A stretch of DNA of 50,516 nt from Saccharomonospora azurea NA-128 (GCF_000231055.2 NZ_CM001466.1:1653954-1704469), one strand, 5' to 3'; shown: positions 1 through 9,130, counted from the stretch's first letter. Made by a program: numbers and translations. Notes: generated from the letters alone by a model not told the origin.

Positions 1-1132
1 CCAGGGCAGCGACCGCCAGCAGCGTGAAACCCGTCGCCACGGTGGTGCCCGAGATCAACGCTCCCAGGGCGACGGCACCGAGCCCCTGGCCCGCGTCGAA
101 GGCGACGTTCCAGGCCACGCTCGCCTGCGCGGCCGGGGCCCTCGCGAACATCGCCACCAGCGCGTCGTTCTGCACGACCCCGAATCCCACGCCGAAGAGG
201 GCCACCGCCACGACGGCGACGGCGGCGAGGCCGTCGGCCTCGGAGACGAGTGCGAACCCGAGCAGGCCCGCGCCGCCGACCGCGAGGGCGGGCAGCAGCA
301 TCCGGCCCGGGGCGGCGACCCGGTCCCCGTAGTGCCCCGCGAGCCAGCGGGTGAACATCGCCGCGCCCGGCACGACCAGCAACGCGGCCGCCGCGACGGA
401 GGGGCTGAGCACGATCGGCAGGAACGTCGCGAGCGCACCGTAACCGGTGGACACCGCGAGCATCGGCAGCCACGGGCGCCACGTGGCGGCGGCGACGTCC
501 ACCGCCCCGCGCAGCCCGCCTCGTGCGGTGTCCCGCGGGCGCGACCGGGGCAGCCCCGCGATCGGCAGGATCGCGACGAGCGGCAGGACGGTGGCCAGCA
601 CGAACACCGGCACGAAACCCCAGTTCTCCGCGATCGCCGTGCCCGCGGGCAACCCGACGAGCTGGGGCATGCCCACGGCGAGGCCGTAGAGCCCCGAGCC
701 GCGGGCGACCGACTCCGAGGGCAACAGCTCCGCGATCAGCGCGCTGGCACACACCGTGAGCAGACCGAAGCCGAGACCCCGGACGAACGACGTCGCGAGG
801 ATGGCCCCGGCGGACGGGAACACGGCCAGCAGCGGCGTGGGCACGCCGATCAGCAGCGCTCCGAGCACGAGCCCCGCGCGGTAGCCGAACGCGCGGACGA
901 ACGCGGGCACCGCGAACTGCGCCAGCACGGTGCTCGCCATGAAAACGCCGGTGGACGCCCCGGCGATCACCGAGCCCGCACCCTGCCGGACGGTCCACAG
1001 CGGCACCACGGGCAGCAGCAGCGCGAAGCCGGCGAACGCACCCACCGCGGCCGACAGCATCAGCACGAACGGCCGGTGCCGCAGCGGGGAGGCGGGCACG
1101 TCACTCACTGCGGAGGTACTGGGTATGGACAC
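1..1132 (-). CDS. MFS transporter, 3' end cut by window edge
   Basis: Minus-strand frame open from the start codon to base 1, giving about 377 residues of a highly hydrophobic protein with repeated membrane segments separated by short charged loops, as in 12-TM drug-efflux-type major facilitator proteins. The start is uncertain. An in-frame GTG at 1132 gives an N-terminus of MSIPSTSAVSDVPAS. A second GTG at 1108 gives MSDVPAS. Neither has a clear Shine-Dalgarno site. A TACTAG -10-like box (1142-1147) lies 9 nt before the 1132 GTG, so transcription may begin at or near the start codon. Tandem ACACGGTGT palindromes lie just upstream. The substrate cannot be told from the sequence. Confidence 0.85.
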   Translation of the reverse strand, partial: MSIPSTSAVSDVPASPLRHRPFVLMLSAAVGAFAGFALLLPVVPLWTVRQGAGSVIAGASTGVFMASTVLAQFAVPAFVRAFGYRAGLVLGALLIGVPTPLLAVFPSAGAILATSFVRGLGFGLLTVCASALIAELLPSESVARGSGLYGLAVGMPQLVGLPAGTAIAENWGFVPVFVLATVLPLVAILPIAGLPRSRPRDTARGGLRGAVDVAAATWRPWLPMLAVSTGYGALATFLPIVLSPSVAAAALLVVPGAAMFTRWLAGHYGDRVAAPGRMLLPALAVGGAGLLGFALVSEADGLAAVAVVAVALFGVGFGVVQNDALVAMFARAPAAQASVAWNVAFDAGQGLGAVALGALISGTTVATGFTLLAVAAL

Positions 1133-1168
1133 CCATCACTTCTAGTACGCCCGTACCCGTTTTGTCGA

Positions 1169-1189
1169 ACACGGTGTCCGACACGGTGT
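1169..1189. promoter_or_regulatory. Tandem ACACGGTGT palindromes, putative operator
   Basis: Two copies of the perfect palindrome ACACGGTGT (1169-1177 and 1181-1189) lie 12 bp apart, just upstream of the MFS promoter region. This arrangement fits a TetR- or MarR-type repressor binding as two dimers. No regulator gene lies next to it in the window, so the protein that binds here is unknown. Confidence 0.45.
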
Positions 1190-1210
1190 CTCTCCGCGTC
1201 CTTCGCGACC

Positions 1211-2227
1211 TCAACGTTCCCTCGCCCAGCTCAGGAGTTCGTCGGCGGGCAGGGTGTTGACGACGTCCTCCACACCCACCCCGCACTCCAGCGCTCGCGC
1301 GCACCCGTAGGGCTGCCAGCCCAGCTGCCCGGGCGCGTGCGCGTCGGTGTCGATGCTGAACCGGCACCCCAGTTCACGCGCCCGGCGGAGCAGCCGCCGC
1401 GGCGGGTCCAGCCGCTCCGGCCGCGAGTTGATCTCCACGGCGACGCCGTTGTCGCGGCACGCCTCGAAAACGGCGTCGGCGTCGAAGTCCGACTCGGGTC
1501 TGCCCCTGCCCGTCACCAGCCGTCCGGTGCAGTGACCGAGGATGTCGACGTGGGGGTTCGACACGGCCGTGACCATGCGCTCGGTCATGCGGCGGCGTTC
1601 CATCCTCAGCTGCGAGTGCACGCTGGCCACCACGATGTCGAGCTCGGCCAGGAGATCCGGATCCTGGTCCAGCGATCCGTCGTCGAGGATGTCGACCTCG
1701 ATCCCGGTGAGGATGCGAAAGGGCGTGCCCGCGTCCGCGTACACGGCGTTGAGCGCCGCCACCACCGCCAGCTGCTCACGCAGGCGTTCGGCGGACAGGC
1801 CGCGCGCCACCGTCAGCCTCGGCGAGTGGTCGGTGAGCACCACGTACTCGTGGCCGAGCTGGCGGGCCGCCTCGGCCATCTCCTCGATCGAGCTCCCGCC
1901 GTCCGACCAGTCGGAGTGCGTGTGGCAGTCGCCGCGCAACGCCGTCAGCAGCACTCCGCCGTCCGGCAGGTTCTCCGCGCCGCCCGCGACCTCGGTCAGG
2001 TACTCGGGCTCGCGCCCGGCGAGCGCGTCGGTGATCACGCCCGCCGTGGTCTTGCCGATGCCGCGCAGCTGCGTCAGGGTGCCCTCGGCGGCGCGGCGCT
2101 CCAGCTCGTCGTGGCTGAGCCCCTCCACCACCCCGGCGGCCGTGCGGAACGCCCGCACCCGGTAGGTCGGCGCGCCCGCCCGTTCGAGGTGCAGCGCGAT
2201 CTGCCTGAGCACGCCCACGGGGCTCAT
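1211..2227 (-). CDS. PHP-domain phosphoesterase with helix-hairpin-helix N-terminus
   Basis: 338 aa. Residues 1-75 carry a helix-hairpin-helix region (LRGIGKTTAGVI, about 54-65) like the DNA-binding part of family X polymerases. Residues about 98-335 form a PHP domain with the metal-binding motifs in order: DCHTHSDWSDG (100), LTDHS (131), GIEVD (175), VHSQ (203), GHCTGR (231), EIN (265) and DTDAH (293). It resembles the C-terminal half of PolX without the polymerase core, so a phosphoesterase or nuclease role on DNA or nucleotides is likely (inference). The ATG overlaps the stop of the upstream phosphoesterase by 4 bp, so the two are translationally coupled. Confidence 0.85.
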   Translation of the reverse strand: MSPVGVLRQIALHLERAGAPTYRVRAFRTAAGVVEGLSHDELERRAAEGTLTQLRGIGKTTAGVITDALAGREPEYLTEVAGGAENLPDGGVLLTALRGDCHTHSDWSDGGSSIEEMAEAARQLGHEYVVLTDHSPRLTVARGLSAERLREQLAVVAALNAVYADAGTPFRILTGIEVDILDDGSLDQDPDLLAELDIVVASVHSQLRMERRRMTERMVTAVSNPHVDILGHCTGRLVTGRGRPESDFDADAVFEACRDNGVAVEINSRPERLDPPRRLLRRARELGCRFSIDTDAHAPGQLGWQPYGCARALECGVGVEDVVNTLPADELLSWARER

Positions 2228-2733
2228 CGTCCGGCCTTCCGGGGAAGTTCGTGCAGCTCCACGTCGTGCAGGCGCGCGTCGCGGACCGTCGCCGTCAGGA
2301 ACGTGCACGCCGGTTGACGACGCCGGTCGGTCGGCGAGCCGGGGTTCAGCAGGCGCAGCCCGGCCGGGGTGGTCGTGTCCCACGGGATGTGACTGTGCCC
2401 GAACACCAGGACGTCGGTGTCGGGGAACCACTGGTCGCAACGCCGCTCCCGCCCGCGGGTCGGCCCGGTCTCGTGCACCACGGCCAGCCGGACACCGTCC
2501 AGCTCGACCCGCGCGACCTCGGGCAGCCGCTCCCGCAGCTCGGGGCCGTCGTTGTTGCCGTACACCGCCACCAACCGGGAGGCGGCCGCGTCGAGCCGGT
2601 CGAGCAGGTCGACCGAGACCCAGTCCCCCGCGTGCACGACGACGTCGGCGGCGGCGACCTCGCTCCACACCCGCTCGGGCAACCCGCGAGCGCGCTGCGG
2701 CACGTGCGTGTCGGAGAGGACGAGCACTCGCAT
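2224..2733 (-). CDS. YfcE/MJ0936-type metallophosphoesterase
   Basis: 169 aa, about the full length of small calcineurin-like phosphodiesterases. The metal ligands are visible: LSDTH near the N-terminus, VVHAGD, YGNND, VVHE and GHSHIPW. Start at ATG 2733 (MRVLVLSDTH). A longer reading frame exists upstream but does not look coding. The stop overlaps the start of the PHP gene (ATGA, 2224-2227), forming a two-gene operon of metal-dependent phosphoesterases. YfcE-family enzymes hydrolyse phosphodiesters in vitro; the natural substrate here is unknown. Confidence 0.88.
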   Translation of the reverse strand: MRVLVLSDTHVPQRARGLPERVWSEVAAADVVVHAGDWVSVDLLDRLDAAASRLVAVYGNNDGPELRERLPEVARVELDGVRLAVVHETGPTRGRERRCDQWFPDTDVLVFGHSHIPWDTTTPAGLRLLNPGSPTDRRRQPACTFLTATVRDARLHDVELHELPRKAGR

Positions 2734-3003
2734 GGAACCTCCACCCACCGATACGCGTCTTCTCGATGCCCGATCACTGGCGGGTACCCACAAAAACAGC
2801 TATCGCAATGAAACAGAATCGGTACATCGGCCGAGAGTCACGGGAAGCGGACTCGACAACCTGCGTTGACCGCGCGCACATGCGCCGTGACCTGCGGCAA
2901 CACGGTGAACAGCGAGGCGGGGGCCTCATCGCAGAGGGATGGTTCCCCACCCGTATCTTGGCCTGCGGAGTTCTGGCCGAACGCCGGACGTGGAGGGGTT
3001 GCC

Positions 3004-4905
3004 TTGCAACAGGATCGACAATGGCCCGAGTCGCACAGCGAGGAGACGGACATTCTGCCGCGAGTCGACGCGCGGCAGTCTCAGCCCGACCCGAGCGCCA
3101 CGGAGAGCACCCAGCACATCGCCGCGCACGACGCGCCGACCCAGCAGTTCTCTCCCACGCCTCCCACCGGTGCGACTCCCCCACCGGGACCTCCCGGTGA
3201 CGCGGCCCCGGCTCCGTCGCGCCCCCGCTGGCGCAAGCCCGGCATCATCGCCGCGGCGGTGTTCGGCTTCCTCGTCCTGGTGTACGGCTTCGACCTCCTC
3301 ATCACCAGCGGTGACATCCCCCGCGGCGTGACGGTCGCGGGCGTCGAGGTCGGCGGCATGAGCCGGTCCGAGGCCGAGAACACGTTGCGGGACCAGCTCG
3401 AACCTCGGCTCAGCGAGCCCGTCGCGTACAGCGCGGGCGAGGTGTCGGGCGAGCTGAACCCGAAGGAGTCGGGGCTCGCGCTCGACTGGCCGGGCACCCT
3501 CGACCAGGCCGGCGACCAGCCGCTCAACCCGTTCACCCGGATCTCGTCGTTCTTCACGACCACCGAGCTGGGTGTCGTGACGCAGGCCGAGCCGAACCAG
3601 TTCGACAACGCCATGAAGGCACTGCGCAAGGAGGTCGACCAGGAGCCCGTCGAGGGCGACGTCGTCTTCGAGGGCGCCACCCCGAAGGCGGTGGAACCGC
3701 GGCAGGGCCAGGAGCTGGACGTGGACCAGGCGAAGGAGACCATCCTGACGCACTGGGCCTCCGGCGAACAGCTGCAGCTGCCGGTCGCGTCCACGCCCGT
3801 GAGCGTGCCGATGGAGGAGGTCGAACGCGCCCTGCGCGAGGTGGCCGAGCCCGCCATGTCGGGGCCGGTCGTCGTCCACGGCGAGGGCGCCGACGGTGTG
3901 CTCGAACCCGCAGAGATCGCGGAGGGGCTCTCCTTCGAGGCCAGGGACGGCGCCCTCGTGCCGAAGATCGACCAGAAGAAGATCATCGCGGGTGTCGAGG
4001 ACGAGCTGGCCTCCACCGAGAAGAAGGGCAAGGACGCCACGATCGTCTTCGAGGGCGGCAAGCCCACCGTGGAACCGTCCGAGGACGGCAACCAGATCAA
4101 GTGGGACGAGACACTCAAGCCGCTGCTCGACGTCCTGAAGCAGACCGACGGCCGTGAGCTGACGGCCACCTACGAGAAGAAGCCCGCCGAGGTCACCACC
4201 GAGGAGGCCGAGGGCCTCGGCATCAAGGAGGTCATCGGCGAGTTCACCACCGAGGGCTTCGCCGCCGACTCCGGCGTGAACATCCGGGTGGTCGCCGAGA
4301 AGGTCAACGGCGCGATCGTGAAGCCGGGTGACACCTTCAGCCTCAACGAGTTCACCGGCCCGCGCACCAAGGCGCAGGGCTATGTCGAGGCGGGCATCAT
4401 CCAGGACGGCGCGCCCGGCAAGGCCGTGGGCGGCGGTATCTCGCAGTTCGCGACCACGCTGTACAACGCGTACTACTTCGCGGGCATGAAGGACGCCGGT
4501 CACCAGGAGCACAGCTACTACATCAGCCGGTACCCCAAGGGCCGGGAGGCCACGGTCTTCCAGAACCCGGACGGCTCCAGCGTGATCGATCTGCGGTTCA
4601 CCAACGACAGCCAGCACGGCGTGGCGATCCAGACGATCTGGACTCCGTCGAGCATCACGGTGAAGCTGTGGGGCACCAAGCGCTACGAGGTCGAGTCGGT
4701 GCCCGGCGAGGAGACCAACCACGTGAAGCCGCCCACGAAGGAAGGTCCGAAGGAGGACTGCAAGCCGAGCGCGGGCGCTCCCGGCTTCACCGTCACCGAC
4801 ACCCGCATCCTCAGGGACGTCGAGACGGGGCAGGAAGTGCGTCGCGAGGAGCGCACGGTGAAGTACAACCCGCAACCGAAGATCGTGTGCAAGGACAAGG
4901 ACTGA
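3004..4905 (+). CDS. VanW family membrane-anchored cell-wall protein
   Basis: 633 aa from a TTG start preceded by GGAGGGG with a 5-nt spacer. Residues 1-78 are cytoplasmic, polar and rich in Pro, Thr and Gln. One membrane helix spans about 81-101 (GIIAAAVFGFLVLVYGFDLL). Residues about 103-400 hold repeated modules of the putative peptidoglycan-binding type found before VanW domains (GVEVGGMSRSEAE and similar). The VanW domain covers about 405-555 (VNIRVVAEKVNGAIVKPGDTFS, GGGISQFATTLYNA, HSYYISRYP). VanW proteins are associated with peptidoglycan metabolism and some with vancomycin resistance clusters; no van genes are nearby, so a general envelope role is likelier. The frame extends upstream of the TTG but without a good start. 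Confidence 0.88.
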   Translation: MQQDRQWPESHSEETDILPRVDARQSQPDPSATESTQHIAAHDAPTQQFSPTPPTGATPPPGPPGDAAPAPSRPRWRKPGIIAAAVFGFLVLVYGFDLLITSGDIPRGVTVAGVEVGGMSRSEAENTLRDQLEPRLSEPVAYSAGEVSGELNPKESGLALDWPGTLDQAGDQPLNPFTRISSFFTTTELGVVTQAEPNQFDNAMKALRKEVDQEPVEGDVVFEGATPKAVEPRQGQELDVDQAKETILTHWASGEQLQLPVASTPVSVPMEEVERALREVAEPAMSGPVVVHGEGADGVLEPAEIAEGLSFEARDGALVPKIDQKKIIAGVEDELASTEKKGKDATIVFEGGKPTVEPSEDGNQIKWDETLKPLLDVLKQTDGRELTATYEKKPAEVTTEEAEGLGIKEVIGEFTTEGFAADSGVNIRVVAEKVNGAIVKPGDTFSLNEFTGPRTKAQGYVEAGIIQDGAPGKAVGGGISQFATTLYNAYYFAGMKDAGHQEHSYYISRYPKGREATVFQNPDGSSVIDLRFTNDSQHGVAIQTIWTPSSITVKLWGTKRYEVESVPGEETNHVKPPTKEGPKEDCKPSAGAPGFTVTDTRILRDVETGQEVRREERTVKYNPQPKIVCKDKD

Positions 4906-4920
4906 GTCCGTAATTGGGTG

Positions 4921-4979
4921 GCCTCCGCGAGACGCGCCTGCGAGAGTGGAGCAAAGCAGGATCGAACACTCGCGGAGGC
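4921..4979 (+). promoter_or_regulatory. Hairpin covering the ribosome binding site of the DUF5302 gene
   Basis: GCCTCCGCGAG (4921-4931) is a perfect 11-bp complement of CTCGCGGAGGC (4969-4979). The right arm contains the Shine-Dalgarno GGAGG (4974-4978), five bases before the ATG at 4984. A second stem nests in the loop (CCTGC 4937-4941 with GCAGG 4956-4960). The pairing would hide the ribosome binding site. It could be a translational switch, or partly a terminator for the VanW gene. Confidence 0.5.
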
Positions 4980-4983
4980 TCCC

Positions 4984-5172
4984 ATGTCCGAATCCACAGC
5001 GGCAGGAAGCGGGGGCCGGGACGACGACGTCAAGCGGCGGTTCCGGGAGGCTCTCGCGCGCAAGCAGGCCAAGAGCAAGGCCGGAGAGTCACACGCTGAC
5101 GGCACGAGGAGTGCGTCCACTCCCCACGGCCCGCTTTCGCACAAACGCGACTTCCGCCGCAAGAGCGGCTGA
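4984..5172 (+). CDS. DUF5302 small protein
   Basis: 62 aa and highly charged. It matches the actinobacterial DUF5302 pattern: an acidic start, then DVKRRFREALARKQAKSKAG as a probable helix, a polar middle, and the conserved C-terminal HKRDFRRKSG. Function unknown. It begins at ATG 4984 with GGAGG five bases before it, and that site is paired in a hairpin. It follows the VanW gene by 78 nt and ends at a shared convergent terminator. The basic C-terminus suggests nucleic acid or ribosome contact (inference only). Confidence 0.8.
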   Translation: MSESTAAGSGGRDDDVKRRFREALARKQAKSKAGESHADGTRSASTPHGPLSHKRDFRRKSG

Positions 5173-5187
5173 CGGCGCGACGAACAC

Positions 5188-5223
5188 GAAACGGCGGCGA
5201 GGCATCTGCCCCGCCGCCGTTTC
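5188..5223. terminator. Bidirectional terminator between DUF5302 gene and vdh
   Basis: Perfect 12-bp stem: GAAACGGCGGCG (5188-5199) pairs with CGCCGCCGTTTC (5212-5223) around a 12-nt loop. It lies between two convergent genes, and the A/T-containing ends of the stem serve either direction. Confidence 0.75.
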
Positions 5224-5231
5224 CATGCGGA

Positions 5232-6305
5232 TCACCGGGTGAGGATCGACCTCAACCGCGACACCTCGGCCATGCGCCGCTCCGCCAGGCGGTCGGCCGC
5301 CGTCACCGGCGGCACTCCCTCCTCCTCGGCGAGGGCGAAGACCTTCTTCGTCGTCTCGTACAGCGCGTCCACCTTGCGGCGCGCCCGCGCGAAGTCGAAC
5401 CCGCGCAGCTCGTCGCTGACCATGATCACGCCGCCGGAGTTCACGAGGTAGTCGGGCGCGAACAGGATGCCGCGCTCCTCCAGCAGCTTCTCCACGCCCG
5501 GATGTTCGAGCTGGTTGTTCGCCGCGCCGCACACGACCTTCGCCCGCAGCGCCTGGACCGTGGCGTCGTCGAGGGCCCCACCGAGTGCGCACGGAGAGTA
5601 GACGTCGATGTCGGACGCCACGAGCGCCGCGGTGTCGTCCACGACCTCCACCGACGGGTGCGCCGCGCGGACCCGCTCGATCGCGGCCTCGGAGACGTCG
5701 GTGACGACGACCTCGGCACCTGCCTCGACGAGGTGCCCCACGAGCAGGTGGCCGACCTTGCCGACGCCGGACACGCCGACGCGCCGACCGGTGAGCTCCG
5801 GGCTGCCCCACACGTGCTCGACGGAGGCCCGCAGTCCCTGGAACACGCCGTACGAGGTGAGCACGGACGAGTCGCCCGCGCCGCCGTCGTCGCGTGAACG
5901 CCCGGTCACGTGCGGGGTCTCGCGCGCGACCACGTCCATGTCGGTCACGTGGGTACCCACGTCGCAGGCGGTGATGTAGCGCCCACCGAGGGAGTCGATG
6001 AAGCGGCCGTAGGCCCGCAGCAACGCCTCCGACTTCGTCGTCGCGGGGTCGCCGATGATGACGGCCTTGCCGCCGCCCAGGTCGAGACCGGCGAGGGCGT
6101 TCTTGTAGGACATGCCCATGGACAGCGCCAGCACGTCGTGCAGCGCGTCCTCTTCCGAGGCGTACGGATAGAAGCGGGTGCCGCCCAGTGCGGGCCCGAG
6201 AGCGGTGGAGTGCACCGCGATGATCGCCTTCAACCCGGTGTGCGGGTCCTGGCAGTAGACCACCTGTTCGTGGCCGCCCTCGCGGCCGAATACACCTTCG
6301 GTCAC
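5232..6305 (-). CDS. vdh: Valine/leucine dehydrogenase (Glu/Leu/Phe/Val family)
   Basis: 357 aa, the normal length for branched-chain amino acid dehydrogenases, which oxidatively deaminate valine or leucine to the 2-oxo acid with NAD+. The catalytic-domain motifs [12 protein letters not shown] and [18 protein letters not shown] are intact (Lys68 and Lys80). The Rossmann part begins around [20 protein letters not shown], and [15 protein letters not shown] follows near the C-terminus. Start chosen at GTG 6305 because AAGGGAG lies 8 nt upstream; a longer open frame upstream lacks coding character. Substrate preference (Val, Leu or Phe) cannot be settled from sequence. It probably feeds branched-chain acyl-CoA breakdown together with the neighbouring enoyl-CoA and ETF genes. 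Confidence 0.88.
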   Translation of the reverse strand: MTEGVFGREGGHEQVVYCQDPHTGLKAIIAVHSTALGPALGGTRFYPYASEEDALHDVLALSMGMSYKNALAGLDLGGGKAVIIGDPATTKSEALLRAYGRFIDSLGGRYITACDVGTHVTDMDVVARETPHVTGRSRDDGGAGDSSVLTSYGVFQGLRASVEHVWGSPELTGRRVGVSGVGKVGHLLVGHLVEAGAEVVVTDVSEAAIERVRAAHPSVEVVDDTAALVASDIDVYSPCALGGALDDATVQALRAKVVCGAANNQLEHPGVEKLLEERGILFAPDYLVNSGGVIMVSDELRGFDFARARRKVDALYETTKKVFALAEEEGVPPVTAADRLAERRMAEVSRLRSILTR

Positions 6306-6474
6306 GGTCGTGACTCCCTTGTCGTTGCCGTCGTCGCGTTCGTGGCGCGCTCCGGGTGCCGTGTTCGGTCGGCGGTGGATCGAGCCGGAAGGTTGTTCCG
6401 GCTGGTCACCGCCGCCTGCGAATCTAGCCCACCCGCCACGTCCGCCGAAACGGCCGACCGGAGGGAGTATCCGA

Positions 6475-7143
6475 TCAGGACTCCGGCGACGTGGTGCGCA
6501 GAGCCGTGACGACGGACGCGAACATCGTCGACTTGATCGCACCGAGCGTGCCCTTGTCCTTGCCGGCCAGCGCACGGACGCGGTCGCTCGCGGCGTCCAG
6601 GAGTTCGTCCTCCGACGCGACGGCGTCGACGAGCCCGAGCCGCTCCGCGTCCTGCCCACCGAACCGCTGTGCCGTCGTCATCGACGCGATCGCGGCGGCG
6701 GGCGTGAGCTTGCCCTGGATCAGCGCCGCCATGCCCGGGGTGAACGGGATGTTGATGTCCGCCTCGGGGAAGCAGAAGAAGCCCCGGTCCGCGCGCATGA
6801 CGCGGAAGTCGTGCGCCATCGCCAGCATGGCGCCCGCACCGAACGCGTGACCGTTGACGGCCGCGACCGTGGGCACCGGGAGGGTCAGCACCCGCGCGAA
6901 CAACTCGTGCACGTCCCGCACGTAGTCCTGCATCCGGTCGGCGTGGGCCATGAGCCATTCCAGGTCGAGCCCGTTGGAGTAGAACTTGCCCTGCCCCGCC
7001 GTGACCAGCGCCGCGGGCCCGTCGTGCTTCTCGACCGTGTCCAACATCCCGTGAACGGTGTCCAACCAGTCCGGAGAGAACCGGTTCTCGTCCTCTCCGA
7101 GTTCCAGCACGAACACGGTGTCGCGGTGGTGCAGCATGGGCAC
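6475..7143 (-). CDS. Enoyl-CoA hydratase/isomerase family protein
   Basis: 222 aa crotonase-fold protein. The oxyanion-hole stretches [11 protein letters not shown] and [19 protein letters not shown] are present. In hydratases the second stretch carries a catalytic Glu (GGGxELA). Here that position is Met (GAMLAMA), while the second acidic site is kept ([14 protein letters not shown]). One remaining catalytic Glu fits a delta3,delta2-enoyl-CoA isomerase better than a hydratase (inference). Start at GTG 7143, with GAAGGAG 7 nt upstream; an ATG two codons later is an alternative. An ACTAA-N8-TTAGT box lies in its upstream region. Confidence 0.82.
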   Translation of the reverse strand: MPMLHHRDTVFVLELGEDENRFSPDWLDTVHGMLDTVEKHDGPAALVTAGQGKFYSNGLDLEWLMAHADRMQDYVRDVHELFARVLTLPVPTVAAVNGHAFGAGAMLAMAHDFRVMRADRGFFCFPEADINIPFTPGMAALIQGKLTPAAAIASMTTAQRFGGQDAERLGLVDAVASEDELLDAASDRVRALAGKDKGTLGAIKSTMFASVVTALRTTSPES

Positions 7144-7183
7144 GGCAGATCTCCTTCACGATCCACAAAACCTGGTCGGAAAC

Positions 7184-7201
7184 ACTAACAGAGCGCTTAG
7201 T
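7184..7201. promoter_or_regulatory. ACTAA-N8-TTAGT inverted repeat, candidate TetR-type operator
   Basis: ACTAA (7184-7188) and TTAGT (7197-7201) form a 5-bp inverted repeat about 40 bp upstream of the enoyl-CoA isomerase-like gene. The shape resembles operators of TetR-type regulators of acyl-CoA genes in actinobacteria. The binding protein is not identified. Confidence 0.3.
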
Positions 7202-7258
7202 CAGCTCTGCTCGTTCGGCGCCCGTGCCCGGCTGCGGCACGGCCGTTCGACGTGAGCG

Positions 7259-7295
7259 AAGGCCGCCCCGCCGCGCGGTGCGGCGAGGCGGCCTT
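7259..7295 (-). terminator. Terminator after etfA
   Basis: AAGGCCGCC (7259-7267) pairs with GGCGGCCTT (7287-7295). After one mismatch the stem continues with CGCCGC (7269-7274) against GCGGCG (7280-7285), closing on a 5-nt loop. It sits about 55 bp past the etfA stop on the minus strand. Confidence 0.7.
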
Positions 7296-7349
7296 CGGGA
7301 ACGAACGACGAGGAACGGGCGCGACGTCGGTGCTCGCGCCCGGACTCGC

Positions 7350-8309
7350 TCAGCCCTTGCGCTTGGCGACCTCGTCGGTCAGCTGCGGGGCGACGGCGAA
7401 CAGGTCGCCCACGACACCGAAGTCGGCGATCTCGAAGATCGGCGCCTCCGGGTCCTTGTTGACCGCCACGATCGTCTTGGAGGTCTGCATGCCCGCACGG
7501 TGCTGGATCGCACCGGAGATGCCCAGGGCGATGTAGAGCTGCGGCGACACGGTCTTACCGGTCTGGCCGACCTGGAACTGCGCCGGGTAGTAACCGGAGT
7601 CCACCGCGGCCCGGGACGCGCCCACGGCCGCACCGAGCGAGTCGGCCAGCTTCTCGACGACCTCGAACTGCTCGGCGGAACCCACACCACGGCCACCGGA
7701 CACCACGATCGAGGCCTCGGTCAGCTCGGGGCGGTCACCCGCCACGACGGGCTCGACACCGGTGATCTTCGCCGACTTCGCCGGGTCGACGGCGGGCAGC
7801 GCCACGGTCTCCTCGGCAGCGGCGCCCTCGGCCTGCTCGGCCTCGACAGCGCCCGGACGCACCGAGATCACCGGCACGCCGCGCGTGGTCTTCGCCTTGA
7901 CGGAGAACGCACCGCCGAAGATCGACTGCTCCGCGCTGCCATCGGCGTTCACGCCCACGGCGTCGACGAGCCAGCCCGAACCGATGCGCACGGCCAGCCG
8001 ACCCGACACCTCCTTGCCCTCGGAGCTGGCGGCGACGAGCACCGCGGCGGGCGAGGCCTGCTCCACGACGGCGGCCAGCGCGTCGACCTTGGGGGTCACG
8101 AGGTAGGCGCCGGCGTCGTCCGACTCGGCCACGTACACCTTCGCGGCACCGTAGGCCGCCAGCGACTCCTTCGCCTTCGCGGCGGTACCGGGCGCACCGA
8201 CGACCACGGCCGACGGCTCGCCGAGCGCACGCGCCGCGGTGAGCAGCTCGTAGGTGACCTTCTTGACCTCACCGTCGACGTGGTCGACGAGGACGAGTAC
8301 TTCGCTCAT
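7350..8309 (-). CDS. etfA: Electron transfer flavoprotein alpha subunit
   Basis: 319 aa, the typical size. The N-terminal domain begins [17 protein letters not shown]. The FAD-binding C-terminal domain shows [12 protein letters not shown], then [38 protein letters not shown] and [21 protein letters not shown]. With EtfB it moves electrons from acyl-CoA dehydrogenases to ETF:quinone oxidoreductase. It lies 35 bp downstream of etfB on the same strand and ends at a strong hairpin. The gene pair corresponds to fixB/fixA (Rv3028c/Rv3029c) of M. tuberculosis, which also precede Rv3030-3032. Confidence 0.95.
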   Translation of the reverse strand: MSEVLVLVDHVDGEVKKVTYELLTAARALGEPSAVVVGAPGTAAKAKESLAAYGAAKVYVAESDDAGAYLVTPKVDALAAVVEQASPAAVLVAASSEGKEVSGRLAVRIGSGWLVDAVGVNADGSAEQSIFGGAFSVKAKTTRGVPVISVRPGAVEAEQAEGAAAEETVALPAVDPAKSAKITGVEPVVAGDRPELTEASIVVSGGRGVGSAEQFEVVEKLADSLGAAVGASRAAVDSGYYPAQFQVGQTGKTVSPQLYIALGISGAIQHRAGMQTSKTIVAVNKDPEAPIFEIADFGVVGDLFAVAPQLTDEVAKRKG

Positions 8310-8344
8310 GAGTTCTTTCCCTGCCTTGTCGTCGTTCGATGAAG

Positions 8345-9130
8345 TCAGATGATCTTCTGGGACACCAGGTACTCGGCGACCTTCGTGCCGCCGTCGCCCT
8401 CGTCGGCGACCTTCTGGCCCGCGGTCCGCGGGGGCTTCGGCGAGGCTTCGAGCACGGTGGTGCCGGCGTTGGCGAGGCCGACCTCGCCCGCGTCGACGCC
8501 CAGGTCCGCGATGGTGAGGGTCTCCACCGGCTTCTTCTTGGCCGCCATGATGCCCTTGAACGAGGGGTAACGCGGCTCGTTGATCTTCTCGGTGACGCTG
8601 ACCACGGCCGGCAGGGACGCCTCGAGGTGGGTGATGCCGTCCTCGGTCTCGCGGTCCACCTTGATGGTGCCGCCCTCGACGGTCACCTGGCGGGCGTGCG
8701 TCAGCTGCGGCATGCCGAGCAGCTCGGCCAGCACCGCGGGGACGGCACCGCCACGGCCGTCGGAGGCCTCGTTGCCCGCGATGACGAGGTCGACGTCGCC
8801 GACCTTGCCCACCGCGGCGGCCAGCACCTTGGCGGTGGAGATGAGGTCGGAGCCGCGGAGGGCCTCGTCGGAGACGTGGACCGCCTTGTCGGCGCCCATG
8901 GACAGCGCCTTGCGGATCGCGTCGGTGGCGCGGTCGGGACCGACGCACAGGACGGTCACCTCGCCCTCACCGGCTTCCTTGATCTTGAGCGCCTCCTCCA
9001 CGGCGCGCTCGTTGATCTCGTCGATCACGGCGTCGGCGGATTCACGGTCGAGGGTGTGGTCGGTCTCGTTGAGCTTTCGCTCCGAGTAGGTGTCGGGCAC
9101 CTGCTTGACCAGGACAACGATGTTGGTCAT
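8345..9130 (-). CDS. etfB: Electron transfer flavoprotein beta subunit
   Basis: 261 aa. It starts MTNIVVLVKQVPDTYSERKL, the usual EtfB N-terminus, and keeps the nucleotide-binding stretch VIAGNEASDGRGGAVPAVLAELLGMPQLT and the dehydrogenase-recognition region near EASLPAVVSVTEKINEPRYPS. Start at ATG 9130; the open frame continues upstream but with no family similarity. First gene of an etfB-etfA operon, read divergently from the degV gene. The 227-bp intergenic region holds a GGACGATCGTCC palindrome (9240-9251) that may be an operator. Confidence 0.95.
   Translation of the reverse strand: MTNIVVLVKQVPDTYSERKLNETDHTLDRESADAVIDEINERAVEEALKIKEAGEGEVTVLCVGPDRATDAIRKALSMGADKAVHVSDEALRGSDLISTAKVLAAAVGKVGDVDLVIAGNEASDGRGGAVPAVLAELLGMPQLTHARQVTVEGGTIKVDRETEDGITHLEASLPAVVSVTEKINEPRYPSFKGIMAAKKKPVETLTIADLGVDAGEVGLANAGTTVLEASPKPPRTAGQKVADEGDGGTKVAEYLVSQKII

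Noticed and set aside
332-2317. Long plus-strand open frame of 661 codons
   Set aside because: It runs antisense to the MFS and PHP genes, has Arg/His-rich low-complexity composition and no domain. It is a high-GC shadow frame.
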